From: Gnetum montanum
Taxonomy: Eukaryota; Streptophyta; Gnetopsida; Gnetales; Gnetaceae
Length of the DNA stretch: 64,000 nucleotides
NCBI GenBank assembly: GCA_015680685.1
Contig: MNCI01007731.1
Coordinates: forward strand, 456,356-520,355
Reading direction: 5' to 3'
Part shown: positions 9,723 through 20,940 of the stretch, piece by piece
Layout of the letters: each line of letters begins with the position of its first letter
Position numbering within the stretch: position 1 is the stretch's first letter
Program-made: the position numbers and the translations under genes
The notes under the pieces: model-generated
The model's input: the letters and a program-made list of their open reading frames with translations, nothing else
Database searches by the model: none
What the model was told of the DNA's origin: nothing

Positions 9723-12700
9723 ATGGGCAAAGGCAAGGAAGTGGAAGGCCAGGGGAGGAAGGGTCCTGACTTGACCTTCACAGAGGAGAGTGAAGCCATG
9801 CTGCAATGCCTGCCCTAGCCAAGGATTCCGTCATGGCCTAGATCATCACACAAGTAGGCTCTGATCCTGTCTCTGTTAGTTATTTTTTCTTGTGCATGCT
9901 TCGTAGCGTAGACAGTCTCATAGAGGGTTTCGGCGTATACGCCGAGCATAAAGTTTAGTGTAGTGACGTCGGCGTATACGCCAAGCGTAAATTCACAGCG
10001 TAAAGCTGGGTTAGCGTAGACTGTAATAGCATAATCTATTTTCAGTGCACAGCGTAATCACTTTTTCTTGCATGAAGCATAGACGATTGTATCAGCGTAT
10101 ATGCTGAAGGCTGTACGGCATAAGAAGTTTTCTATGCACGGAGTTCTGTTTTGTCAATGTAAGCTTTCTGTTTTATCAGCGTAGACAATCTACGCTTTGA
10201 TGGTGTATATGCTGAGGGTTTCTACAGCATATACGCTGAGCGTACATAGTTGTCCTTTTAAGTATGATACAGTGTAGACTTGTTTTTCATGTTTCCAACA
10301 TAAACTATTTGTTTAGTGTCTAGCGTAGACTATTTACATTGGCCACTTCTGTGGCGTATACACTGAGGGTTTTTTCAGCATATACGCTGAGCGTAAGAGG
10401 TTCGGCCGACAGCGTAAATAGTTGGTTGTCAGTGTATATGCTGGGTCAGGCAGCGTATACGTTGGGCGTAAACAAATTTTGATACCATATATGCCGAGCG
10501 TAAACAGTTAGGAAATTTTTCTAAGTGTCAGTCTATGATCTGAACCTTTGTTTTTGCGATGTTTTGATGCATGGCTGATTTATCGTGGCATCCTGATTGC
10601 TTGCAAGGATAGTAAGCCTTTTCTTCTCATTGTTGAGCTCATTGGGGTGCTAACATGGTTTGGCCCCATTGAGGCTAATGAGCCTACCCCAGATCTAACT
10701 ATGGATAACAATGGGGTCTGGTTCAGAGAAGGTGCGTGTGAATTCCTGGCCTTCATACTGGACAATTTTGAAGTAGTTATCTGGTAGCATCTAAGTGAAC
10801 CGGTGGCACAGAGCATGCTTGAGGCAATGCTGCTAGGAGCCGTAGAGGGTGTTGTTGTCTTCATGGAAGACATTGACGAGGGGCAACTTATGAATGAGGA
10901 TGGTTCATCCCGCGGGCCTAGGTCCACACGCCCGTTAGCGCGCATGTGGGTCCAATTACCATGAGGACAGGACTACCTCGACAACACCTTATTTTAGCCG
11001 CACGTGCGCACACGTTGTTCCAGAATCCTCTTGGCATAGTGTACTGGGTGGGCAGGTAGGAACGCTCAAGTCTTTTGCTTCTTTTCACCATTTAGCATTT
11101 GCCTCGGTTTTGACATCCATTCAGTTGTAGGCCTAAAGTTAATGAAGACGGAATATGTGTCGAGGATGATGGGCTTACCTTAGCTTGTACCACTCTAGAG
11201 GAATTTATGGTGGATCCCACCCTTCATAAAGCTGTATTAGCTCAAATGAAGGGGGATATCATCTATTTTCACCAATGATTCTCTAGAGTGTTGGTAATGT
11301 GCCAAGCTCGTAGATGGCTAGATAAAGATTGGTCGAACCAGGGGCCAGTTTTCCCTTGTGACTCTAGTTCAGGCAGCACATCCAAGTCCACCACTAATGA
11401 TAAATGACAACACTTTCTAGATGTGTTAATGTGTTTTAACTACTGAGAGTTATACTAATATGACAATCTCAAATTGCAGTTGCAATTGATGTACCTCCTA
11501 GCAGGGACCCTGTCACAACTGGGCGAATTGAGACAACCCTTTCAATGAAGTTCAGGGAGGTGACTAAGGCTCAAAAATGGTTGCGTAACCATGCCCCGCC
11601 ATCTATTGTTCGTTGCTTAGACAATGCCAGCCTTATGGAGCTCTTCACGACCCCGAGTCTTGATGTATCTATAGCAGAAATGATCAGGATCGTGGATTCC
11701 TTTAATGAGTCCGTCTCCTACTACAACACCCAGATTAAGGGTGTTAAGGTAGTTTTCCATCTGTCACCTAAATTCTTGGGAAGTTTTGAATGTGAGCAAG
11801 CCACGAATAAAGTGCATATGATTCAAGATGCCCTGTATGTAGACTTTGCCCACTTATTGCTTTATTGTTTTCGTTTTCTTCATAATTTTTTCTTCAATCG
11901 CTTACATGTCACTAATGTCTTTGGCTTGATTTGAGAAGTGAGGAAGCAGGCATTAGAAACCATTACTAAGGAGGAGGAGACCAAAACGGAGTGGAATAAT
12001 GAAGAGGAAAATGTGGAGAAGGATTAGGGAGGAGGAACGGAGGAGTTAAAGGAAAACACCATGGAAACTAAGCCATTGGATGATCAGGGTGGTGTTGACC
12101 AAATGTTCAGCAGCTTTCTCAAGTGAAAGCTGGACTTAGGGGATCCCCCAAAAGGTGACAAGGAGCTCGGTATGTTTTCTTTTTACTTTATATTGCTTCG
12201 TTAGTTGTCATTTGTATGGTCTTTTATTTTCATGTCTTCATTTCTTCCAGACAAAGGCAGCGAGACTAGGACGGTGCGCTTAGATGTACCCATGAAGATG
12301 GTTCCCCCTGAGAGGACCATGGAGGTTAGTTCATCCTGCACCCATGAGCCATTTACGTGGATGGAAATGCCAAGTAAGATGGATTTTGTGGTTGGCATCA
12401 TAGAAGAAGTTGTCGAATGAATTCAGGAGGTCCACCCCGAAATAGGTATAACGTTTTTAAATCATTTTCCATTTTAGAGTATCACACCCTATTTCTGTTG
12501 TCTTAAGATTTGATCTTTTCGTATGCATAGGTGCCAAGTTGAGGTGGGATCCCTCTGAGAGCATCAACATAGAGAGTTTACCCACCCTATCCCCAGAAGT
12601 GGAGCAGGTGCCAAGACCTATTTATGATGAGGTGGCAGAAGGCCTAGTACACAACGCCAAGTCACTATGGACTTGTAGGTGTTTTGTCGAATAGTTGTGG

Positions 12701-13510
12701 CTGTAGATCTAAACAAAAGAAAAGGAAGTCTTAGAATTATCAGTTGAATGTGATGATCTTAAGGCTCAGTATGAATTTTCCGCTACCAAAATAAGCGGTG
12801 ATCACTCTTGGCGAACGTCCGAGGTTACGTATACAAGATATTGGAATCTACTAAATCATCATGCATCACTAACTCGGAGAATGGCAAAGCATAAAGCCCA
12901 AATTGATCTCCTGAATCTCAAATGTCAAGATTGGAAAGCCTTCGCTTCCAAGGTTCGCAAGTGGGGTCAGGATGAGAAGAATCACAAACATCACTACAAG
13001 AAGTTGTTAAAAGAAGTGTCTGTTGAAAAGCGAAAACTAGAAATGCTTGTGGAGGGTTTGGCTTTGCGCTCTACCTTTGATACTTTTGCCCAAAACACAA
13101 CTTTCGAGATGGAGTCACCTACCAGGATGATTACGACTACTTCTGGGGAAGTGTTTGTGGGTGAATTTCCTCTGAAACATCCTACCTGGTCGGCTATTGA
13201 TAAGGGAAAGGCCTTGGAAGACGTTGACCTAGGCCTTGGTGAGATAGATTGGGCTAGTGTCTCAAAAGAGGAAATCCTTCATCGACTGGAATTTGGCTTG
13301 GGTGGATCTTCTATGGTAAGAATTTTGTCATTATTGATTTGCTAAATAATGTTTGAAATTTTGGCATTCTCTTATTCTTATATGGGTTGTCTCCCTTTTT
13401 ATTTTCAGGATGAAGGCAGTGACGAAGCCCAAGAAGCTGGCCCGAGTGGAGTAGGGGCCCCTGACGCCATTGGATCTAAAGGGGATGATCCTCCCATCCC
13501 AGATGCTTAG
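9723..13510 (+). pseudogene. Antisense spliced gene inside element B (8 exons)
   Basis: Comparison with the copy in element C gives exons 9723-9853, 10608-11055, 11131-11399, 11480-11834, 11936-12169, 12251-12445, 12531-13315 and 13409-13510. Introns 2-7 are only 75-101 bp, and six of the seven introns keep GT-AG (intron 3 begins AT). Frames join across introns. For example, exon 1 ends SWPRSSH and runs in frame into KDSKPFLL. The start has MGKGKE; the end has PPIPDA and a stop. Exon 4 (SIVRCLDNASLMEL, then IKGVKVVFHL) resembles plant mobile domain or plant-transposon-associated proteins. Exon 5 is acidic. Exon 7 is long, charged and helical. About 620 bp of exon 4 present in C is missing here, and there are several in-frame stops. 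Function is unknown. It lies between PR and RT on the opposite strand. Confidence 0.8.
9854..10607 (+). repeat. Intron 1 of the antisense gene, rich in GCGTATACGC palindromes
   Basis: This 754-bp intron contains many copies of AGCGTATACGCT and of GAGCGTAAACAG, irregularly spaced (for example near 9935, 9973, 10098, 10230, 10380, 10455). It is ten times longer than the other introns. The matching intron in C has a regular 40-bp array with the same design but another core sequence. Confidence 0.75.
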
Positions 13511-14090
13511 TTTTTATTTTTGTTTTTAGTTTTTCCTTTGGAACTATGTTGACTCAAATTGATACAGGAATTGTAAATTGAAAATTTTGAGATGGATGGA
13601 AACAATTGACACTTATAATTATACAACATTGCATGTAAAAAAAGTTTTTGTTGATTTTGAGCTTGATTGCACACATGACACGGTGATGTAAAATATTTTG
13701 GTTTATTATATTTTTTTATTTTATTTTAAGTGTAAGGTGCGGATGTAATTACAAATCGTAACAAAAGAGGAAAACAAAGTACAAGTGCGGGATCTATTTT
13801 AAGGCCATTTCGGGCCCCATGCATAGTTTAAGATCATTTCGAGCCCCGTGCGTAGTTTAAGGTCATTTCAGGCCCCAGTTGTAAACAAGTAACATTTTGG
13901 ATAATGTGGGTGGGTTTCTCGGTTGACGGACCATTTCTGATCGTGACTAGTTTTATGTCATTGCGGACATGATAGTTTAACGTCATTTCAGACATGGAGT
14001 GTAGTTTAATGTTTTTTCTGATTTGTTGTAGTTTAATGTCATTTTGGACAAGTTGTAGTTTAACGTCATTTTAGACGTATTGAGATGGTA
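13511..14090. other. Spacer between antisense gene and protease with hairpin motifs
   Basis: No gene is supported. The A/T-rich first part would hold the 3' end of the antisense transcript. From 13795 to 14065 there are about eight AGTTTA-type hairpin motifs. First come GGCC...GGGCC stems (13801, 13832, 13855), then TGTC...GGACA and CGTC...AGAC stems (13950-14065). The cluster directly follows the C-terminus of the gag-PR frame on the other strand. Confidence 0.65.
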
Positions 14091-15638
14091 TTATTTTAGG
14101 GATTTTTTTGATTTTTTTTTAATGTTAGGCGATGTGTCAACGGGTATGATTCTGTATTCAGCGTCCCCTTCGCTAATCACGTTGAATGGTAATTCAGTCC
14201 AAGGGACGTCTGATGGAATGGCTTCTGCATCAGTGTTTTTAGATGTTTCAGTATCTATGGCGAGTTCTGTGTTAGTTTCTAATTGAGAAGGAGTATGTAC
14301 AATGTTAGGTGTAGGTGTTTCTATTTTAGGTGGATTTGGATTACTGCCTACCGGTTGTTGTTCATTTATGTCATTTCGGCTAGGCTTTTCGAGTTCAACG
14401 TCTGAGCCTTGGTCCATGTCCATGTGTGATGAAACAATAGGTGTAGCCGCTTCCCCGTGTATGATGATTTCACCACCTTCGTAAGGTAGGTGAATTTCTT
14501 GATGTATAGGGGATGAGACTGCTTTCAGTTGGGCCAACTAGGGTCTTCCTAATATTAGGTTGAATCCTGGCATTTCATCGACCACCACGAAGTCAGCAGA
14601 TGTGGGAAACTGGTCCTCCGCTATAAAGTCTAAGGTTACTATGCATTTGACCATCACGCGTGACCTGCTGAATGATTTTAAACATGTAGTTGCAGTCTGT
14701 TTGATTAACTCCTTCAGTCCTAGTTGTTCAACAATGGGGTATGGTACCACATTCGTAGTAGCTCCATCGTCTACGTGGACCCTATGTATCTTGAACTAAT
14801 TTATGTGTATCGTTATGAACATGGGGGCTGTTGTTACCTCCCCTATTTTCTTATCCACTTTAATGTTATCATTGTGGAAGCTTAGTGGTTTGGAAGTTAA
14901 TCCTTGGGGCGAGTACATTACCGCATGAATGGATGGTTCGTTTGGGGGCAAGTTCTCTCTTACTGGGATCGACGTTAACATGCGTACCAAAGCTTCACGA
15001 TGTGTTTGGGATGTAAGAACCATTTCATACAAGCTCAGCGAAGTGTTCTTTTGTTTGAGTGCTTGTGTGACTTGTGTTAACGCCGTTGCCAAATCTCTAC
15101 TGTTGGGCACGTTTGCATCAGCGGTGACTGGATCCATTGGGCCCAACAGTTTTATTTCATGCTTTGTTGGTCTGTCATTTTTGCTCAGAGCCATCGCTTT
15201 AGATGTATCTTGTTTTTTGGATGGTTCACCCTCATTGCCTATGTTTGGTTGACTATTGGGTGGTGTCATGGGTACAGCGTTAAGTGGAGTGGGTTTAGGT
15301 GGCCCTACAGCTAACCATTGATGCTCCTTCTCCAAGCGTTTACGCATAAGCTTATTTGCTAAGCGTTCTCGTGTGTGGCATGGAGGTGGAGCTGGTCTTG
15401 GAGCTTTGGGTTGCATTGGGATTTGTACCACATATGGAGGCGGGTGAGGTTGCGGTTGGACAGTTGGATGTGGTTGGGCAGAAGATTGGCTAGACACCCT
15501 AATGACATAAGGACTAGGTTTACCTTGCATATGTGAGGTGGAGGCTTGGTAAACATTAGGACTTGCAGATGTCCTAACAACGCATGGGGTTTGTCTAGGT
15601 GGAGGTTGAACCTCTACTGTTGCAACTGCAGGTAGCAC
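14091..15638 (-). pseudogene. Element B protease and gag-protease linker
   Basis: The protease would cleave the gag-pol polyprotein. The minus-strand open pieces are 14796-15638 (280 codons), 14538-14750 and 14091-14537, separated by single stops. The active-site region reads HVDDGATTNVVPYP, and the C-terminal motif is FNLILGRP. It is followed by the conserved HLPYEGGEIIIHGE and an acidic tail of about 110 residues ending in a lysine-rich stretch. The first part is a proline-rich linker with repeated PYVV-type units. The motif DDG in place of D-S/T-G is shared with element C. The frame ends at the hairpin cluster before the antisense gene. Confidence 0.85.
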
Positions 15639-18203
15639 TCAGACTACGAAAGTGGTAGGCCGAGTAGAACGGGTTGATAGATTTGGGGTAGTGACAATAG
15701 GAGGTATGTGCACTACATATGGTTTTTGCAGGGTGAATGATGGTTGCGGCATGGATGCGGATGGAGTGGGAGGAACATGGACTATAGATGGATTGTTAGG
15801 TGTTTGTTGTTTATATTTAGGGTAGACGGTGTTAATGTTGGGTGTCTCGGGTTCATCATCAAAGAAAATTGTGTTGATAATGTACAGTGCCTCTTTGGTG
15901 TTCAGAGGGTCTTTATACACTCCCATAGCTTGGTTCTGTGGTTGGACTGGGTTGGCCTCATCAAAGGTGATTTGGCCTTCATCGATCATTCGTTGTATGT
16001 CCTACTTCAGGGTGAAACAGTAATCTATGCCATGCCCGTTATGTTGGCGATAGTCACAGAAGCGATCCATTCTAAAACCTTTGGGCATTTGAGGCTCATC
16101 TAGCGTTGCTAGGCTTGGGTTCTGGATGAGTTGACATAACCAATCATGTCTCTAGATGGCCATAGGGGATAATTGTTTATGTTTCATTAATCTAGCTTTC
16201 AGTAGTTGATCGAATAGCTGGGATGGCTTCATAGGCAACAACGTATATTGAGAAGGTTCTTCCCTCTCAAAATTTCTCGTATGGTTTGGTGTTGGGTTCT
16301 ATGATGATGATGATTCTGGTGCAGTCATGGGAGTAGGTCTAGTATAGTTAGTAGGAGCTACTGGCGGTTTGTTTTGTTGTTGTGTTTTCGCTATTGCTGC
16401 TATAGTTGCTTTAGCCTTCTCTTTATCCTTTTTACTATGTTGATTTTTGAAGGCCAAGTATGCAGGGTTATGGCTATTTTGAGCCACCTCTTCTATATTT
16501 TTGATTTGTACAATGGCTTGGTTAAGGTTACGCGCATTAAGATAGTACAATTTGGATTTGAAGAAGTCATTAATGGCCCCCTTTAGAATTGTGAGCAAAT
16601 ATGTCTGGGGGATCGGCTCGTGTAGCTTATTGAGAGCAACACTCCACCTCTGAATGAATTTTTGTACAGGTTCAAGTGGTGCTTGTTTAACCTGTATAAG
16701 GTTGTCCAATGTCGCCTTAGGTTTTAAGTTATATTTGAACTTGGTCACGAACTGATGTAATAACTCTTCCAAGGAAAATATAGAATTCCTTGGCAAGGCC
16801 CAGTACCAATCGAGTGCTCTCCCTGCGAGAGACATAGGGAACACTCGCAAAATGGGATGGGGCGATGCCTGGAGCAATGCGCATTCTAACCTAAACATTA
16901 TTAAGTGAGCATTGGGGTCCGTTTCCCCATTATATTTAGTTAGTGTTAGAAAAAATATGCCTTTGGGCAAGGTTAGAGGTGGGATGGAAGGGTTGATGGG
17001 GTCATCGTGGTAGAAGTCCACTACCTTCAGCTCTCCGTCGGTAGCCGTTTTGAGGTGCTTTATCTTGTCAGTTAGTTCTTGCATTAATTTTTTGGCATCT
17101 ACCTAGTCTTGGGCACTAGGTGACATGACAACTTTGGGGTGTGGAACATTTTACAGGTTGGACTATTGGATGGTAGGTTGAAAGGCTGAAAGCTGTGCGG
17201 TCGGCGGTTGTGCTTGTGGCACGTTTATAGTGTGTGGCACAAGGGATGGCACATTATACATGAGAGGTTGTTGTTGCTGTGGTTGTGGTTGTACTTGGGA
17301 AATGTTGGCCGATGGAATTGTGTGGGGTGGCACGTGGGGGTGAGAGGGTTGATGTGATGGCACACCCATCATCGCCCATTACCTAGCCATGTTTTGTGAA
17401 GGAACCCCCTATTGGGTTACAGTGGTGAAAGGGGCCCTGTGCATTTGAATGTGGGGGATGTAGTGGACGGAGGTGGATGTAGGTATAACATGTGGCATCC
17501 CTATCACTCGAGGTGAGAAGGTTGCTCCCATGTTATTGTGTGGGGGTGGTGCTTGCGAGGATGGACCTATTGCTGCAGCAGGGATGATAGCGAGAGGGAG
17601 CGTGCTGAATTGCGGGTCAATTACCGGAGGAACATGAACCAGTGCAAATGTTTCTGGTGGAGGTTCTTGTGCCTGGGTGAACCTGAGGGGTTGGAGGGAC
17701 ATGGATTCCCCTGTTCCTGGGTGGAACATGGGGTTGATGTGTGTTTTTGGGTTAAGGATGTGATAAGAGTCTTTGTGTTCAGATTGGGCAACGAACTTGT
17801 CCTCCTCTTTCGGTTGGAGATCTACTGCAGGCTGATCCAGCAACTAGCTCCTTTGCAGGAGGAGTCGTGTGATGAGCTCTGAGTACTACTCTGGAATAGG
17901 GATTATATCGTATGGGAAAGGGATGAACTTGCGTCCCCCCCTATAAAAGAGTTTGTATTGCCTCTTTACCTCTATTTCGGCTCGATCTACTACCAGACCA
18001 GCTTGCGTCTTCACATATATGAAGTTGTACTGGTCCTGGGTTATAATGTTAGAGGTTGGGTTTCTCCCTTGCAACCTTAGGGACCGGCGGGGCCCCACTG
18101 TGAGTTGTATTGTCGACTGTGGAATGACAGGCTGTTGGGTAGCTATGGTGCCTACGATGTCGGTGACTTGAGCGGTTGTAGCGGTGGTGTTTGCGGGGTT
18201 CAT
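15639..18203 (-). pseudogene. Element B gag
   Basis: Gag forms the particle that packages the RNA. The start ATG is at 18201-18203 on the minus strand, at the same place as in element C. The N-terminal part (17886-18203) has RRSLRLQGRN and QYNFIYVKTQ. A proline- and glutamine-rich linker follows (17163-17843). The Retrotrans_gag domain is at 16299-17084 (261 codons), with LTKYNGETDPNAH, FPMSLAGRALDWYW and FVTKFKYNLK. A cysteine/histidine zinc-knuckle-like stretch (FCDYRQHNGHGIDYC) lies near 16020-16070. Stops separate the pieces. The order matches elements C, D and F. Confidence 0.88.
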
Positions 18204-18901
18204 GATGACCTGTTGAGGGTATGAAATTCTATAAAGATGTGAAATTAGTGTACTTAGTATAGCGTAAACTTACATGGTAACATGCAGTGTATACGATTCA
18301 ATGTCCAGCGTATAACAACAGCGTAGACAACGTATAGGGATGGAGCGTATAGGGTTAGCATAGATAAGTCTACAACATATGGAGTGCAGTGTATATGCTG
18401 AGTAGTGTATACAGTGTCAATGTGCAATATAAATAGGTTTTACAGTATATAGAGTGGTATAAATGAACAGTAGCATAAACGGGTTTGCAGCGTAAAGAGA
18501 TTAGCATAAATAGAATCTTAGAGAAAGTCAGTGTGCAACATAGAAAAAATCTACAGCGTAAAATCCGTAGCATAAATCGATGGTAGCGTAGACAAGTCTA
18601 CAACATAAAAATGGGTAGCGTAAACCTTAGTAGTCTTGTGTATGGTGTAAGGAAAATCTATAGTGTAAAGCATGTAGCGTATACTCGGCAGCATAGATGC
18701 TGGGAGACTTATGGATGGAAGGGTTTGAACTAAACAGTGTAGAGGCTTAGCAGCGTGAACACTGAATAGTTTGCAGACTGGGTTTTAGACTAAGCAGCGT
18801 AAATGCTCGGAGGATTTCAGAAGGAATCAACATATGGCCGGCGGCATATACGCTGAACAACGTAAACACTGGGAAGCTTGTAGGTAAGGTTTAAGGTAGG
18901 G
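18204..18901 (-). other. Element B 5' leader with GCGTA motifs
   Basis: No gene is supported. The region lies between the primer site and gag and holds many AGCGTAAAC, AGCGTAGAC and AGCGTATAC motifs, the same words as in U3 and in intron 1 of the antisense gene. It would be the untranslated leader carrying packaging signals. Confidence 0.7.
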
Positions 18902-18919
18902 GCCCTCCTTCTAGTGTCA
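18902..18919 (-). other. Primer binding site (tRNA-Asn-like), element B
   Basis: On the minus strand TGACACTAGAAGGAGGGC starts five bases inside the 5' LTR. It differs at two positions from the element C site TGGCGCTAGAAGGAGGGC. As I recall the plant tRNA-Asn 3' end, it is complementary to it; Tat elements are known to use tRNA-Asn. Confidence 0.75.
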
Positions 18920-18924
18920 ATTTT

Positions 18925-20110
18925 TGTACCGTCTAAAATCATCGATCTCCGGCTGGAAGGAAACAAAAACCGTGGGATCGCCGGATGCACATAGACGATC
19001 CTACCTTCGACTGAGGGTGAGTTGGAATAAACAACGGTAGAGTACCTTTGGTGGTCCACACATGGATCAGACAAGGATTTCCCCAAACGTACACTGAAGT
19101 GCTATATGCTGGGTTATACGTAAATGGCGTCACGGGCTTAAATCAGAGCGTAAACAGTGTAACCAATGCAAACAGAGCGTAAGGTAAACAAGCGAAAATA
19201 GAATACATGAAACAATTAATGCAAATTGTAAACGACTTTGGGAAGAAAATGTAACAATGGCATTATAGAATGAAAGTACAATGCATCGGTCTGACACAGT
19301 TTTGACTGGAACAGAAGGCGGACGAAAAGCCCTAGTGGATGCAAAGATGATTGTGGCTGGTTCACACTGTAAGCATAGCGTAGAGGCTGTATGCTTAGCG
19401 TAGAGGGTTTTGCAACATAAAAAGGTTTTGTGCTCTCATTCGTAGTGTCTGTGCTCTCTGGTGTGCTCTAGGAATTTTGCCAACTGACCCAAATCTCGTG
19501 AAAAATTCGGGTTTTATACAAGGTTTTGACAGTAGACTCAGGTTGGGCGACACATGGCGCATTGACCGGGTGCAAAAGCATAAAATTTACAAGTGTACAG
19601 TATGTTACATTTGGCGGGCGTATACGNGCGTATACTCTGATGGATGCTAGGCATATATGCCAGGCATCTAGGCTGATGTGCTGGGCATATATGCTATGGC
19701 GTATACGCTGATGTTTGCTGCCTTGTACCAAATCTTGTTCTGCAGTGTTGTTTCCATGCCATCTTCGGGGATTTTATTGCCGGGCGTATGCATCTATTGT
19801 ACCTTCTAAGCATACATGTGAGGCGTGTACACTAGGCGTGTACGCCGAACGTCTACGCTGGGTGTATATGTTGTGAACTTGAGCGTACACGTTGGGCGTA
19901 TACACTAAGAATTTGAGCGTATATGCCGAGAATGTACACTTGGACGTATATGCTAGGCGTATATGCTAAGACTGCATACTTAGTGAAAATTAAGCATCTG
20001 ATCTCCGAAGTTTCCATGTGTGACACTAGATGTAACTGTGGTCGTCTGTGGGTCCCAGGGACCTGCTTGATGTTGGACAAGTAATAAGCTCCAAATTTTG
20101 TGGTGTTTCA
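18925..20110 (-). repeat. Element B 5' LTR
   Basis: It starts TGTACCGTCT and ends GGTGTTTCA, followed by the TCCAC target duplication. The minus-strand TATA box is at 19512-19518 and the U5 block at 19043-19083. It is 69 bp shorter than its partner, and a single N at 19627 sits where sequence present at about 3127-3210 in the partner is missing. U3 carries GCGTATACGC palindromes (19610-19980). Confidence 0.92.
19627..19627. other. Assembly gap (single N)
   Basis: The N lies between two GCGTATAC words in the palindrome-rich U3. Comparison with the partner LTR suggests that roughly 80 bases are missing. Confidence 0.7.
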
Positions 20111-20940
20111 TCCACAATGGTAGCTGAACCCCAAATTAAAGTACATCATTAAGGAAAAAATAGAATAACTCCTCAAAGTAGGGTTCATATATCCCATCAC
20201 GAATAGTATGTGGATTAGTCAACTTGTAATTGTGCCAAAGAAAGATGGCAAGTGGCTAGTATGCATCAACTTTAGGCTGTTGAACATGAAAACATTTAAA
20301 GATCATTTTCATTTCCATTTGTGAACCAAGTGTTGAATACTATCTCTGAGCATTACTATTATAGCTTCTTGGATGATTATAGTGGCTATAACCAAATTCA
20401 AATTATGCCAAAGGATCAAGCCAAAACAACATTCATGAGTCCCTAGAAGAATTTTTCATATTACAAGATCTCGTTCAGTCTGTGCAATGCCCCTACAACA
20501 TTTCAATGCTTGGTGCTTATTATTTTTCAGTAGCAAATTGGTAGTGAGGTAGAAGTCTTTATGGATGACTTCTCTACCTATGAGGCTACATTTGAGCAAG
20601 CCCTAGATCACCTTGAGCAAGTGTTGAAAATATGTGTTGAAACAAACCTTACGCTCAATTAGAAAAAATGCCATTTAATGGTATAGGAAACCATAATTCT
20701 AGGACACAAAATTACGTAGGTAGGGAGTATGGTAGACTCAAAAAAGATAAGGGTCATCCAAGAAATCACACATCAACCAGAGACAGTCAAAGATGTTCAA
20801 TCATTCCTTGGACACACTAGCCACTATTGGTGGTTCATAGAGAATTTCTCTAAGACCATAAAGTTATTGGTCAAGCTTACAAAGAAAGATGCTCCATTCA
20901 TCTGGACCAAGGAATACGAACATGCATTCTAATAACTAAA
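20111..20940 (+). pseudogene. Element A1 reverse transcriptase (Athila-like)
   Basis: Sequence resumes after the TCCAC duplication exactly where 2425 stopped. Motifs in order, across frameshifts, are VPKKDGKWLVCINF, YSFLDDYSGYNQIQI and VEVFMDDFSTY, the last being the catalytic Y/FMDD box in the FMDD form usual for Athila. Then come a thumb region with VQSFLGHTSHY and FIWTKEYEHAF (open frame 20729-20932). The copy is strongly decayed, with many TAG and TAA stops. The better copy is in A2. Confidence 0.85.

Larger units (their letters stand above)
2426..20110 (-). mobile_element. Element B: full-length Tat-lineage Ty3/gypsy retrotransposon with antisense gene
   Basis: The element is 17.7 kb, with LTRs 2426-3680 and 18925-20110 and a perfect 5-bp target duplication TCCAC at 2421-2425 and 20111-20115. 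Both LTRs begin TG and end CA on the + strand. Read on the minus strand the order is 5' LTR, primer site, leader, gag, PR, antisense gene, RT, RNase H, second RNase H, IN, 3' noncoding part, polypurine tract and 3' LTR. A tRNA-Asn-like primer site and the extra RNase H are traits of the Tat group (Tat, Ogre, Grande). It lies inside A1 pol, which resumes immediately after the second TCCAC. All genes carry stops or frameshifts. Confidence 0.93.

Noticed and set aside
10580-10945. 121-codon minus-strand frame opposite exon 2 of the antisense gene
   Set aside because: Serine/proline-rich shadow of the exon, lost in element C, without RT or PR similarity.
14080-16103. Plus-strand open frames over B gag-PR (for example 14929-15252, 15744-16103)
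   Set aside because: They are shadows of the minus-strand gag-PR coding region, which has domain motifs. The plus frames have none.
18902-18919. tRNA gene remnants near LTR ends (CCTCCTTCTAGCGCCA-like sequence)
   Set aside because: Only the 3' terminal 18 bases resemble a tRNA, and they sit at the fixed distance from the LTR expected of primer binding sites. No cloverleaf is present.
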